A stretch of DNA of 64,000 bases from Thiodiazotropha sp050305635 (GCA_050305635.1 JBNLFS010000050.1:1-64000); one strand, 5' to 3'; positions 8,251 to 18,366 are shown, counted from the first letter of the stretch. The notes: generated by a model from the letters alone, not told the origin. Numbers and translations: made by a program.

Positions 8251-9957
8251 ATGCATAAACAACACCTACTGGCTGGTAAGGCCGGTATCAGGGTCTCGTT
8301 GTGGGCTCTGTTACTGGTCTTCTCTAACATTGTTCATTCGAGCGACGAACACGCCGCTCCTCCCGCCCATGGCCTGGACCAGGACATGAACTTCCGCATC
8401 GTCACGGATACCAAACCCAGTATCCGAGACGACGGGGAATCCACTGCGGACCACAGTAAATTTGAAGACCTCAAGGGTCCCTTCAAAAACGGCCCCGAGG
8501 TCACCAAGGCCTGTCTCTCCTGTCATACCGAGGCAGGACGCCATTTCATGAAGTCGATTCACTGGACCTGGGAGTATGACAATCCCAAGACCGGCCAGAA
8601 ACTCGGCAAAAAAACCCTCATCAACACCTTCTGCACCAACGCAAAAGGCAATGAAGGCATGTGCGCCCAGTGCCATGCGGGCTATGGCTGGAAGGACGAC
8701 ACCTTCGACTTCACCAACCAGGACAACATCGATTGTCTGGTCTGCCACGACCGCACCGGCACCTACTACAAAACCCCCAACAGCCTGGGCAACAAAGCCT
8801 GTTCTGTGATGTTCGAGGGTAAACAGCCGATCGAGTGGGCGAAGGTTGCTCAGAGCGTCGGCAAACCGGGGCGCGAAAACTGCGGCTCCTGCCACTTCTA
8901 CGGTGGTGGCGGCGATGGGGTGAAACACGGCGACCTGGATTCATCGCTCAAGTTTCCAAACAAGAAACTCGACGTGCACATGGATGCAGACGGCCTCAAC
9001 TTTGCCTGCACCACCTGCCATGTCTCCAAGCAGCATCTGTGGGCCGGCAGTCGCTATGATGTGATGGCTCATGATACGGAGGGACTGGGGCTACCGGGAG
9101 AGCGTCGCGATGTAGCCACCTGTGAGTCCTGCCACAACGATCACCCTCATGACAACAGCAAATTGGTAGGCATCAAGCTCAATGGACATGTGGACAAGAT
9201 CGCCTGCCAGACTTGTCATATTCCCACCATCGCCCGAGGCGGCGTGGCCACCAAGACCGACTGGGACTGGCGCACCGCCGGCAAGACCAAGAACGGGGAA
9301 GGCTATAAGGAAAAGAACTACACCCAGGGCAATGGTGAACATCGCGCCACCTACAAATCGATCAAGGGCAGTTTCGAATACGGCGAGAATCTGGTGCCCT
9401 ACTACGACTGGTTCGATGGTCAGATGCTGTACACCACCATCGAAACCCATTTCGATCCCTCAAAAGGACCGGTCGAGATCAACGGCTTCAAAGGATCCCA
9501 CGATGACGGAACCTCGCGGATCTGGCCCTTTAAGCGCATGCATACCGTGCAGCCCTATGACAAGGGCAATAACACCATGGTCTACATGCATCTGTGGGGG
9601 GACGATGACGACGCCTACTGGGGCAACTACGATTTCGGCCGCGCCATCAAGGTCGGCATGGAAAAGAATCATATCCCTTACAGCGGAGAGTACGGATTCG
9701 TCGAGACCTACTCGTTCTGGCCGATCACACATATGGTGGCCCCCAGCGAGGATGCCCTGAGCTGTACGGAGTGCCACAGCCGGGACGGTCGTCTGCAAAA
9801 CCTGGAAGGCTTCTATATGCCGGGTCGCGACAACTTCCGCTGGCTCGACATTCTCGGGTATCTCGCCCTGGGCGGCGCTCTGGTCGGCGTATTACTTCAT
9901 GGCCTGCTGCGCAAACTATTCCGCATGAAAAACAGACAAGGAGCGCACCATGAATAA
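8251..9957 (+). CDS. octaheme c-type cytochrome, tetrathionate reductase (OTR) family
   Basis: 568 residues: N-terminal signal sequence, then eight CXXCH haem sites at residues 88, 138, 162, 211, 253, 291, 319 and 505, and a C-terminal membrane helix (about 532-555, LGYLALGGALVGVLLHGLL) ending in basic residues. Haem number, the long gap before the last haem and the C-terminal anchor fit the OTR family, known from Shewanella to reduce tetrathionate, nitrite and hydroxylamine in vitro. The true substrate here is unknown. The gene overlaps the next one (a cytochrome b) by 8 bp, which should feed it electrons from quinol, and it lies between cydX and cydDC. Confidence 0.9.
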   Translation: MHKQHLLAGKAGIRVSLWALLLVFSNIVHSSDEHAAPPAHGLDQDMNFRIVTDTKPSIRDDGESTADHSKFEDLKGPFKNGPEVTKACLSCHTEAGRHFMKSIHWTWEYDNPKTGQKLGKKTLINTFCTNAKGNEGMCAQCHAGYGWKDDTFDFTNQDNIDCLVCHDRTGTYYKTPNSLGNKACSVMFEGKQPIEWAKVAQSVGKPGRENCGSCHFYGGGGDGVKHGDLDSSLKFPNKKLDVHMDADGLNFACTTCHVSKQHLWAGSRYDVMAHDTEGLGLPGERRDVATCESCHNDHPHDNSKLVGIKLNGHVDKIACQTCHIPTIARGGVATKTDWDWRTAGKTKNGEGYKEKNYTQGNGEHRATYKSIKGSFEYGENLVPYYDWFDGQMLYTTIETHFDPSKGPVEINGFKGSHDDGTSRIWPFKRMHTVQPYDKGNNTMVYMHLWGDDDDAYWGNYDFGRAIKVGMEKNHIPYSGEYGFVETYSFWPITHMVAPSEDALSCTECHSRDGRLQNLEGFYMPGRDNFRWLDILGYLALGGALVGVLLHGLLRKLFRMKNRQGAHHE

Positions 9958-10654
9958 GTCTTCCACTATTTGCAGGCAGACGGCCAACTTCAAGCAGCGG
10001 GGCGAGAAGCACTATGTGATGATCTACACCCGCTACGAGCGCTTCTGGCATTGGTCACAGGCACTGCTGATCTTCACGCTGTTCTACACCGGACTGGGGC
10101 TGCACGGCCTGCATGACTGGCTCGATTTCCGTACCGCGGTGACCCTGCACACCTATGCCGCGCTTGCGCTGATCGTACTGTGGATCTTCACCACCTTCTG
10201 GAACTTCACCACCGTTCAATGGCGGCAGTATCTGTTCAATGAGGGTGTCATGAAGGTCATCCGCTTTTATGCCTACGGCATTCTGGTGGGTGAGCCCCAT
10301 CCCTACAAGAAAGGCCTGCAACGCAAACAGAACGCCCTGCAGTCGCTGGCCTACATGAGCTTCATGTTATTGATCGGTCCGGCGCTTTGGGCTTCGGGCA
10401 TCGTCTATCTGCTTTATGATTTGTGGAGCGGTTACAGCTGGTCGAGGCAGGGCCTGACCACCATCGCCTTCGTGCATACCGCCGCCGCCTACTTGATGGG
10501 TACCTTCGTGATCATTCATGTGTATATGACAACCACGGGCAAAACCCCGACCCATTACATCAAAACCATGATCAGCGGTTACGACAATATCGAACTGACC
10601 GAAGCGGAAAAGGCCTATATCGAGGAGACCCATTCCGTTTCCATGAAGGATTGA
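9950..10654 (+). CDS. membrane cytochrome b (b/b6, b561-like) partner of the octaheme cytochrome
   Basis: 234 residues with about four membrane helices and well-placed His residues: FWHWSQ near 32, LHTYAAL near 65, FVHTAAAY near 174 and IIHVYM near 188, suitable for two b haems. It matches the cytochrome b561/Ni-hydrogenase b-type fold used as quinol dehydrogenase. The ATG at 9950 lies inside the end of the octaheme gene. Together they would form a two-subunit quinol:periplasmic-acceptor reductase. The cytoplasmic tail has no extra cofactor motif. Confidence 0.88.
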   Translation: MNKSSTICRQTANFKQRGEKHYVMIYTRYERFWHWSQALLIFTLFYTGLGLHGLHDWLDFRTAVTLHTYAALALIVLWIFTTFWNFTTVQWRQYLFNEGVMKVIRFYAYGILVGEPHPYKKGLQRKQNALQSLAYMSFMLLIGPALWASGIVYLLYDLWSGYSWSRQGLTTIAFVHTAAAYLMGTFVIIHVYMTTTGKTPTHYIKTMISGYDNIELTEAEKAYIEETHSVSMKD

Positions 10655-10954
10655 TCAATGTAGTTGCGCATCCGCGCAACAGACTCATAATTAAGTTTTG
10701 AGTTCTTAGTTATGAGTTTTGAGTTGATGGTGTGTGTTGAGAGACCTACCCACTTCCCCACCTTAACCCGCCCCTCGCCCATCGGGCGAGGGGCGTTGCC
10801 GATAAACTCAATGGCGCCGCCCCCATCCACGCAGTCACTCAATTCGCAATCGTGCCATCCGCCGGCGAGTCTGCCCTCTCTAGAGAAACGGGTTAGTCTG
10901 TTCCCGCTTGGCTCATGCGGTTACAGTCTATCCGGGGATGGGGAGTAAATACTT
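10655..10954. other. gap before cydD
   Basis: About 300 bp without a gene. It contains AT-rich imperfect repeats of the type GTTTTGAGTT (10693-10732) and the strong hairpin at 10770-10794. Confidence 0.5.
10770..10794. repeat. GC-rich 11-bp stem hairpin (REP-like)
   Basis: A perfect inverted repeat GCCCCTCGCCC-ATC-GGGCGAGGGGC with no U tract on either side. A related CCCCTCGCCCC word occurs at 61160, so it is more likely a dispersed intergenic palindrome than a plain terminator. It could still stop or stabilise the cytochrome b transcript. Confidence 0.55.
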
Positions 10955-12721
10955 GTGAGCGATTCTAATTCAACCGACACAGGTTCCACACTGCCCGCGG
11001 ATTGGTTGAAAGCGCAAAAGCCCCTCGCCGGCAACAGGCTGAAGCTGGCGGTGGTTTTCGGACTGTTCTCCGGCTGGTTACTGATCCTTCAGGCAGGCTG
11101 CCTGGCAAAGGCGGTGTCCGGGGTGATCTTCGATCAGCGTACCTTGCACGATGTGATGCCCTGGCTGTGGGCGCTTCTGGTGATCTTTGTCATTCGCGCA
11201 AGCCTGGCCTGGGCATCCGAATGGGCCGCTCAGGCGGCGGCACAACAGGTCAAGCTGAGTCTGCGCAAGACCCTGTATGACCGAATCAGACAACTCGGAC
11301 CGGCCTGGCTCAGCGAACAGCGCACCGGCGACATGGTCAACACCCTGAGCGATGGGGTCGAGGCCCTGGAGGCCTACTACGCACGTTTCATTCCAGCCAT
11401 CGCACTCACCGCCCTGGTTCCGCTTTCGATCCTGGTGTTCATCTTTCCCATCGACTGGATCTCCGGCCTGGTGATGCTCGGCACCGCCCCGCTGATCCCC
11501 CTGTTCATGATCCTCATTGGCAAGGGTGCGGAACGGCGCAATCAGAAACAGTGGCAACAACTGGCGCACATGAGCGCCCATTTCCTGGATGTGATTCAGG
11601 GACTGACCAGTCTCAAGCTGTTCAATGCCAGCCGCCGTGAAGCGGTCATGATCGCGCGCATCTCGGATGACTACCGCAAGACCACCCTGTCGGTGTTGCG
11701 ACTGGCCTTTCTCTCCTCCTTCGCCCTGGAGTTCTTCTCCACTGTCAGTATTGCCATCGTTGCAGTACTGATCGGCTTCCGCCTGTTCTGGGGAGAACTC
11801 GATTTCCTGTACGGCTTCTTCGTCTTGCTGCTCGCACCGGAGTTCTATCTGCCCCTGAGAAACCTGGGCACCCACTACCACGCGCGCATGGCCGCCATCG
11901 GAGCGGCGGATAACATGCTCAAAATCCTCGAAGCACCGGTCGCCCCATACCCGCTTGGTCCTGATAAAGGCAAGCCGCTTGCCGGTCCCATCGGCATAAC
12001 CCTGGAGTCAGTGGGTCATACCTATCCTGACGGCCGACGGGGACTGGACAGGCTGAGTCTGAGCATCGAACCCGGCGAGCCTATCGCCCTGGTGGGACCC
12101 AGTGGGGCAGGCAAGAGCACCCTACTGAATCTGCTGCTCGGCTTTATGCCCCTGGAAGAGGGACAAATACGGGTCAACGGTGAACCCCTGCAAAGCATCG
12201 ATCCCCGGCAATGGCGAAAAAACCTGGCCTGGGTGCCACAGCGGGCCCACCTGTTCCAGGGCACCCTGGCGGACAATATCCGCCTGGCCCGGCCCGATGC
12301 GGACCAGGCTGCGGTGGAAGCGGCAGCCAAACGAGCCCATGCGCACGCCTTCATCCAGCAATTGCCCGATGGCTACCAAACACAGATCGGTGAAGGGGCG
12401 CGGGGGCTTTCCGGTGGTCAGATTCAACGCCTGGCCCTCGCCCGGGCGTTTATCAAGGATGCCCCGTTGGTCATTCTCGATGAGGCCACCGCACACCTCG
12501 ACCCGGAGAGTGAGGCATTGATCCGTCAGGCCGTGGAGGAGTTGTCCCGGGAACGCACTCTGATCATGGTGGCCCACCGACTGATCACGGTCCGCAACCT
12601 GCCGCGTATTCTGGTCCTCGATCAGGGACGTCTGGTCGAATCAGGAAACCATGCCGAATTGATGGCACAACAGGGGGTTTATCACCGCATCGCCACCGCC
12701 TATGCCGGAGGTGCCACATGA
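10955..12721 (+). CDS. cydD: ABC transporter CydD (cytochrome bd assembly, glutathione/cysteine exporter)
   Basis: 588 residues, GTG start at 10955 after GGGGAG. An N-terminal six-helix exporter domain (about 30-330) is followed by a nucleotide-binding domain with Walker A GPSGAGKST near 383, signature LSGGQIQR near 487 and Walker B LVILDEATAHLD near 508. CydD and CydC form a heterodimer that exports thiols (or handles haem) and is required to assemble cytochrome bd. It overlaps cydC by 4 bp. Confidence 0.93.
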   Translation: MSDSNSTDTGSTLPADWLKAQKPLAGNRLKLAVVFGLFSGWLLILQAGCLAKAVSGVIFDQRTLHDVMPWLWALLVIFVIRASLAWASEWAAQAAAQQVKLSLRKTLYDRIRQLGPAWLSEQRTGDMVNTLSDGVEALEAYYARFIPAIALTALVPLSILVFIFPIDWISGLVMLGTAPLIPLFMILIGKGAERRNQKQWQQLAHMSAHFLDVIQGLTSLKLFNASRREAVMIARISDDYRKTTLSVLRLAFLSSFALEFFSTVSIAIVAVLIGFRLFWGELDFLYGFFVLLLAPEFYLPLRNLGTHYHARMAAIGAADNMLKILEAPVAPYPLGPDKGKPLAGPIGITLESVGHTYPDGRRGLDRLSLSIEPGEPIALVGPSGAGKSTLLNLLLGFMPLEEGQIRVNGEPLQSIDPRQWRKNLAWVPQRAHLFQGTLADNIRLARPDADQAAVEAAAKRAHAHAFIQQLPDGYQTQIGEGARGLSGGQIQRLALARAFIKDAPLVILDEATAHLDPESEALIRQAVEELSRERTLIMVAHRLITVRNLPRILVLDQGRLVESGNHAELMAQQGVYHRIATAYAGGAT

Positions 12722-14466
12722 CCCCGGTGATCCGGCTGCTGAGTATTCTCGGCCCTGTGAAAGGTTGGATGCTGCTGGGTGGAGTGATCGCCTTTGTTAC
12801 CCTGCTCGCCAACGTGATCCTCATGGCCATATCCGGCTGGTTCATCGCAGCAATGGCGGTTGCCGGAGTCGCGGGTGTCAGTATGAACTACTTCACCCCG
12901 GCCGCGGTGATCCGCGCCTGCGCCATCGTGCGTACCGTGGGTCGCTACGGCGAGCGGCTGGTAACCCACGAAGCCACCCTGAGACTGCTCTCCACCCTCC
13001 GGGTCTGGTTCTATGAACGCCTCGAACCTCTGGCCCCGGCCATTCTGGAAGGTTACCGCAGCGGCGATGTGCTGAGCCGCCTGCGGGCCGACATCGATAC
13101 CCTGGATCATTTCTACCTGCGTCTGGTGCTGCCCCTGGGGGTGGCGCTGGTTGCAAGCCTGGTATTCGTCACTACGCTCGCCTGGTTCAATCCGCTTTTG
13201 GCATTGATCGAAGCCCTGTTGCTCGGCTTTTCAGGGGTAGTGCTGCCTCTTTTCATCCGACATAGGGCAGCACCCTACGGACAACGTATCAGTATCTGTT
13301 CCAGCGATCTGCGCGCCCACCTGGTCAACGACCTGCAGGGATTCGGGGAGTTGCTGGTTGACGGCGCGGACACGAGACACGCCCGACGCATCGAGACCCT
13401 GAGCAAGGAACTGGCGGCGGCGCAGTCCCATATGAGCCATCTGGATGGCATCGCCCAGGGAGCCGTGGGACTATCCGCCCACCTGGCGATGTGGCTGATC
13501 ACCCTGAGTGCGATCCCATTGGTGAATCAAGGGGAATTACCTCCGGTGCATCTGGCGATGCTGGCCCTGTTCACCTTGGCCAGTTTCGAGGCCATCGCAC
13601 CCCTGCCCGCCGCGTTTCAGGGATTGGGGGAGACCCTGGAAGCGGCCCGGCGTATCTTCGAACTGGTGGATCGCAGGGCGGAGGTCTCGGAACCCGAGCA
13701 CTCAGCGCCATTGGGTAATGATCGAACCCTGAGCGTTGAGTCCATTCACTACACCTATCCAGGCAACACATCTGGAATCCCGGCTCTGCAGGAGATCAGT
13801 CTGAGTCTGAGTGCGGGAAAAAAAATCGCCCTGATCGGTCCAAGCGGCAGCGGTAAAACGACTTTACTGCAACTGCTGTTGAAATTTCGTGCCGCTGACC
13901 AGGGCAAGATAAGCCTGGGAGGCATCTCTTACGAGGCATTGCGCGGCGAAACCCTGCGAAACGAGATCGCCGTCGCCACCCAATACAATCACCTGTTTAA
14001 CGCCAGTATCCGCGACAATCTGCTTCTGGCCAACCCGAACGCTAGTCAGGAGCAGATGGAAACCGCATGCCGGCTGGCCTGTATCCACGACTTCATCCTC
14101 GCCCAGCCTGAGGCATACGACACCCAGGTCGGGGAACTTGGGCTGCGCCTCTCCGGCGGACAGGGCCGCCGTCTGGCGATAGCCCGGGCTTTGCTCAAGG
14201 ACGCACCGATACTGATACTGGATGAACCTACCGAGGGCCTGGATCCGCATACCGAATCAAAGTTATTGAAAAACCTACTTCAATGGGTGGAACATCGTAG
14301 CCTGTTACTGGTTACCCATCGAATCAGCGGGCTGAAAAGAATGGATGAAATAGTGCTGCTCCATGAGGGAGCCATTTCAGCCCGGGGTAACCACAACAGT
14401 CTCATTCACGACTGCGCGGAATATCGAAGACTTCTTGAAATGCAACATTTTCTGAATCCAGGATAA
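12718..14466 (+). CDS. cydC: ABC transporter CydC (cytochrome bd assembly)
   Basis: 582 residues, ATG overlapping the cydD stop (ATGA). Six-helix membrane domain with the conserved RYGERLVTHEA near residue 75, and an ATPase domain with Walker A GPSGSGKTT near 375, signature LSGGQGRR near 480 and Walker B ILILDEPTEGLDP near 498. Partner of CydD; both lie downstream of cydABX, separated from it by the octaheme cytochrome module. Confidence 0.93.
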   Translation: MTPVIRLLSILGPVKGWMLLGGVIAFVTLLANVILMAISGWFIAAMAVAGVAGVSMNYFTPAAVIRACAIVRTVGRYGERLVTHEATLRLLSTLRVWFYERLEPLAPAILEGYRSGDVLSRLRADIDTLDHFYLRLVLPLGVALVASLVFVTTLAWFNPLLALIEALLLGFSGVVLPLFIRHRAAPYGQRISICSSDLRAHLVNDLQGFGELLVDGADTRHARRIETLSKELAAAQSHMSHLDGIAQGAVGLSAHLAMWLITLSAIPLVNQGELPPVHLAMLALFTLASFEAIAPLPAAFQGLGETLEAARRIFELVDRRAEVSEPEHSAPLGNDRTLSVESIHYTYPGNTSGIPALQEISLSLSAGKKIALIGPSGSGKTTLLQLLLKFRAADQGKISLGGISYEALRGETLRNEIAVATQYNHLFNASIRDNLLLANPNASQEQMETACRLACIHDFILAQPEAYDTQVGELGLRLSGGQGRRLAIARALLKDAPILILDEPTEGLDPHTESKLLKNLLQWVEHRSLLLVTHRISGLKRMDEIVLLHEGAISARGNHNSLIHDCAEYRRLLEMQHFLNPG

Positions 14467-14793
14467 TTTACTATCCAGTGCGTCTGTATGATTCACCCGG
14501 CAACCAAACAGGTCCGATGCAGGACATCCAGCCGCTCTTAATCGCAGGTGTAACCCAAAGGGCGCTTCCTTCGGGGCGTACCCCAAGAGTACTTCCTCCG
14601 GGCGTACCCCAAGAGTACTTCCTTCGGGCGTACCCCAGGAGTACTTCCTTCGGGCGTATCGGGCAGATAAGAGCCTTTCCCTTGCCAAGATGTTCAACGC
14701 CAACATCTTTATGATGTAGGGTTCAGAAAGAACGCTGGAGCATCTTTGATCGTTGAAAATCTTTCCATGGGCGGATTACGCCCACGAATTTCA
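14467..14793. other. gap between convergent cydC and the M4 protease
   Basis: 327 bp without a gene; holds the 26-bp tandem repeat array. No U-tract terminator was seen for either neighbour. Confidence 0.5.
14575..14652. repeat. tandem array of three 26-bp repeats
   Basis: Three adjoining units at 14575-14600, 14601-14626 and 14627-14652 differ by one or two bases. The core of each is GTACCCCAAGAGTAC, with GTAC at both ends, followed by TTCCTTCGG. Decayed partial units flank the array (about 14561-14574 and 14653-14660). No unique spacers separate the units, so it is not a CRISPR array. Confidence 0.9.
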
Positions 14794-17700
14794 TCACGTT
14801 TGTAACGCAGTTATTTTACTCTTTCCCAACGGCCACGGACGACGCAGCCTAATGAGTAGGCTTACCAGCAATCCGACAAACAGGAAACCAATACCTGCTG
14901 AACCCCCACCACCATCACTAGATCCTCCGCCATTACTTGATCCATCACCCTCATCGGGGTCACTACCGGTTCCAGGATCACCACCGGTTCCGGGGTCACC
15001 ACCATCATCCGTACCCCCGCCACTCCCAGAGTCGACACCCGTTCCGGTTAAGGCGATGGCTACGGTCGCTATTGTGGCATCGGTTGTAATCGTCAACGTG
15101 TCCGCTCTTGCCCCTGTCGATGAAGGATCAAAACCAATCGTCCAGGTCACACTACCGCCCCGGGGGATTAGCACATTGGTGCCATTGTGAGAAAATTCGG
15201 AGTTATTCATCTGAATGTCGATAATGTTCACATCGCTGTTGCCATTATTATTCAACACTACTGTGGATATACCTTGCTCACCGATATTAACCGATCCGAA
15301 ATTGATCTCACTGCTGGATGGCGAGACTCCACCCGTTTTCGTGCGTTGACCGACACGGTGCATATTCGGACTGCGCACGGCATACGGATTGATCACGTCA
15401 TTCGCCGCATTGGCGCTTTCCCATCGGCTGTCACCGTTTGTGTTCAGCCTCTTTCGCACCGCATAGGTATCACTGGACCCCGGCATCAGCAGCGTAACAC
15501 TGAGATCATCACCCCAAAAGGAGGGCACACCGTAGTGCGGCTCACTGCTTGCGCCAAAATCGTGCAGCAGAAGGCTCTCCTGGCTTTCAAAATCCAGGGT
15601 CATCGACCGAGACGAGGGATTTGTCGGATCCGTGCTGTAATCGACCACATCCACCGCGATCACGTAATTGTTATTTTGCGCAAACGAGGGGTAGCCAATA
15701 TCCAGGCTCGGTGACTGACTGGAAACCGGGTAGAAGATTCTGCCATCCGTCGCATCCATGACTCCGATCGACCAGTAACGATAGCCACCGCCGCTTTCAC
15801 AGGTGTTGGTATCCAAAGAGATACAGTTCAACGCATCGAATGTGATGTACTGACCGGTATAATCGAACGCCAGTGAGTCTGCATAGAGTACAGCCGATGC
15901 CGTACCCTGGTTTCCGCCATCGGAAAAGTCCGGCGGAGTGATCGGAAAAGTGAAGTTCGTCTGACTCTGGAGATCCAAAACGTAGATGTTATTGTCATTT
16001 TCAGCCGTGCTCGTAAACGCGAAATAATGACCATCCTGAGCCAGCGCGATACTCCAGACACCACCCGCATCGGTGATCTGGGTATGTGCAAAGATCGGAG
16101 AACCACTACCGATCTGAGAAATATCGATTTCGTATAAGTTTTCATCCTCACCCACATAAAAGACAACTGACTCATCGGCGCTTGTGTAGGCGGCAGGCCG
16201 TACCAAGGGGTTGGCCGAGGCGTCCACGCTGCCGGACTGTAGATTCAAATCGTTCTCTGCGACATAGCTCAGCGGATCGTTCATGATCTGAGCGTACAGA
16301 CCGTTATAACCATTCTCGTCCGGATAGATATAAACCATCAGATCATTTCCATTTACCGGATCGGTCGGTGTCGGAGAAGGATCTGTGGGGGTGCTACCAT
16401 CTTCGGTCACCTCTACCACATCCCAGGCCAGGGCCACTGCACGGGTTTCTTCGGAATTGGCGCCATAAAGATCTTCCGCTGCCTGCAAGGTCGCATGGCG
16501 TCCATCGATAAACTGTGACGAGGCCGTCAGGTAGGTGGTCAAGGCGCGATAGAATATCTGCTCGGTTTTCTCACGCCCGATACTATTGCCCAGCCCCTTC
16601 GCAGTCAGTCCTTCCGTCACCAGATAGGCCGCAAGCGACGGGATACTGTTGTTGACATGAACACCACCCCAATCACCCTCTTCTGTGTTCGGCAGGTTCT
16701 GGTATTCACTCATTTTGGTCGGTTGGGCTGGATAACCTTTGGTGGGATCCGCCATATTTCGAATGTAACCGTTCCCAATCAGGGTACAATCCTCACCAAT
16801 GGTCCAATCCTCCCGATCGACCATGGCGGCAAAGATATCGGCAAACGCCTCGTTCATCGCCCCACTCTGATTTTCATACTTGAGTCCGGCAGTCGCCCCA
16901 ACGACCCCGTGAGTCAACTCATGAGCAATCACATCCCCGCAGCGTGCCAGTGAACTGAGATTCTGGCCATCGCCATCTCCAAATACCATCTGACCGCCGT
17001 TCCAAAAGGCATTGGCATAGTTGCTACCGTAATGAATTATTCCGATCAGATTCTGACCGGCGCCATCGATGCTGTTACGATTGAAGGTATCGAGGTAATA
17101 CTGATACGTCTTCGCAAACCCACCCATGACACTTACTGCGGTCGGATCCCATCCACTATTCACAGAGTTACTGGCCACCAGGTACAGAGGCGAGCCATTT
17201 TCATCCCTATTTCGCGCATCCAAAATGATGGTATCACCGGAACTGGGTGATTGTTGAATTGGATCGGGGCTGGTTCCCGGCAATGGCGCCTCGGTATCGA
17301 TCAGGTAATAAACCGAGTTATCCTCCCAGGCGCGAAAGTTTACCGTATTGCCGAATTCATCGGCCCCGGATGCATTAATCGAAGCTTGCTGACGATAGTT
17401 GATGCGATGGATCACCTCGCCATTGTGAGCATCGATAAAGTACAGCCAACGGTCGACCAGACTTGTCAGCACATCGACTTCATAGGCCAGCCTGGGCTCG
17501 TTGCTCTCAACTGGAAAGACAATCAATTCACTGCTGATACGAGAGACCGAAGAGATACCAAGCGCCTCTCGCGTACGCTCCTCAGCTTCTTCCGGGGTCA
17601 ACTCCGCAGTCGTGTCGAGTTTGATAGTGGGCTGGAACCGTCCGTTAAGAAGATAGGCGCTGTGATTCTTGCGCAGGTGAACCATCAATTCGCTTCCCCA

Positions 17701-18339
17701 GACGGGCACGCCATTCACCGTCTGTTGATAGCGAAAATGCCGGTTACCCTGATCATCGAGGCTCTCCCGAGTTAATTTCAACTCCTGGTCGGGGTTGTCG
17801 ATCTTCAGCAAATCCCGGAACTCGTCCAAAAAATGCCGGGAACTCGCTTTGGCAAGCTGCTCCGGCGTACCACTCATCGCCATAACCGGTGCGGGCAAAT
17901 TAAACTTTATGAACCTGGGTGTGCTGTTATTTCTATCAAAATAGGCCCGAAAATCCTTGGCTTGATCCGGCATCCCCTCAGCCAGCCGGGACAGCGCCTG
18001 TTGCTGGACAGCATCGATTCCTACGGCTTTCGCCTCTGATGGCGAGCGACTCTTTTGACGTAGCTGAGCGAACCGTTCGAACAGCATCTCACTCGCGCCC
18101 ATGAAGCGCTTCGACCCGATCACTCCAGACTGAGAGACATCCTCCCTGACAGACTTCAATCGCCGTCCGCTGGCATGCGGCACCAGTCCAGTGCCCTGGG
18201 TAGCCGGTTGCATTGTTTGCAGCATCGATGGCTCGATTATCCGGTATGCGGTGAGGGCATCAGAGGCACCCGTGTTGGCAACAGATGCCGTTGTGACGGC
18301 GACACATGCGCTGAGCAGCACAATCCTTGTATGTTTCAT
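14794..18339 (-). CDS. secreted M4 (thermolysin-type) zinc metalloprotease with accessory domains and GlyGly-CTERM-like tail
   Basis: 1181 residues. Order: signal peptide; FTP and PepSY propeptide domains (about 120-320); M4 catalytic domain with HELTH at 473-477 and third zinc ligand Glu497 in NEAFAD (24 residues after the first His, as in thermolysin); a Ser/Thr/Pro linker near 645; a PD40/beta-propeller-like region (about 650-970); an SPD-2/ASH-like Ig domain (about 1015-1110); a Gly/Ser/Asp-rich linker; and a membrane helix with RLRR (about 1145-1165). The tail fits GlyGly-CTERM signals processed by rhombosortase after type II secretion. It is much longer than usual M4 proteases (500-600 residues before processing). 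It lies 27 bp downstream of an FTP-domain lipoprotein on the same strand. Confidence 0.92.
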   Translation of the reverse strand: MKHTRIVLLSACVAVTTASVANTGASDALTAYRIIEPSMLQTMQPATQGTGLVPHASGRRLKSVREDVSQSGVIGSKRFMGASEMLFERFAQLRQKSRSPSEAKAVGIDAVQQQALSRLAEGMPDQAKDFRAYFDRNNSTPRFIKFNLPAPVMAMSGTPEQLAKASSRHFLDEFRDLLKIDNPDQELKLTRESLDDQGNRHFRYQQTVNGVPVWGSELMVHLRKNHSAYLLNGRFQPTIKLDTTAELTPEEAEERTREALGISSVSRISSELIVFPVESNEPRLAYEVDVLTSLVDRWLYFIDAHNGEVIHRINYRQQASINASGADEFGNTVNFRAWEDNSVYYLIDTEAPLPGTSPDPIQQSPSSGDTIILDARNRDENGSPLYLVASNSVNSGWDPTAVSVMGGFAKTYQYYLDTFNRNSIDGAGQNLIGIIHYGSNYANAFWNGGQMVFGDGDGQNLSSLARCGDVIAHELTHGVVGATAGLKYENQSGAMNEAFADIFAAMVDREDWTIGEDCTLIGNGYIRNMADPTKGYPAQPTKMSEYQNLPNTEEGDWGGVHVNNSIPSLAAYLVTEGLTAKGLGNSIGREKTEQIFYRALTTYLTASSQFIDGRHATLQAAEDLYGANSEETRAVALAWDVVEVTEDGSTPTDPSPTPTDPVNGNDLMVYIYPDENGYNGLYAQIMNDPLSYVAENDLNLQSGSVDASANPLVRPAAYTSADESVVFYVGEDENLYEIDISQIGSGSPIFAHTQITDAGGVWSIALAQDGHYFAFTSTAENDNNIYVLDLQSQTNFTFPITPPDFSDGGNQGTASAVLYADSLAFDYTGQYITFDALNCISLDTNTCESGGGYRYWSIGVMDATDGRIFYPVSSQSPSLDIGYPSFAQNNNYVIAVDVVDYSTDPTNPSSRSMTLDFESQESLLLHDFGASSEPHYGVPSFWGDDLSVTLLMPGSSDTYAVRKRLNTNGDSRWESANAANDVINPYAVRSPNMHRVGQRTKTGGVSPSSSEINFGSVNIGEQGISTVVLNNNGNSDVNIIDIQMNNSEFSHNGTNVLIPRGGSVTWTIGFDPSSTGARADTLTITTDATIATVAIALTGTGVDSGSGGGTDDGGDPGTGGDPGTGSDPDEGDGSSNGGGSSDGGGGSAGIGFLFVGLLVSLLIRLRRPWPLGKSKITALQT

Positions 18340-18366
18340 CGGACGTTCCTTTATGTATCCGGGGGT

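Noticed and set aside
14575..14652. Possible CRISPR array
   Set aside because: Units join head to tail with no unique spacers, only three copies, and there are no cas genes.
14377..14706. Minus-strand frame through the 26-bp tandem repeats
   Set aside because: It translates the repeat and overlaps the end of cydC; no ribosome site and no conserved domain.
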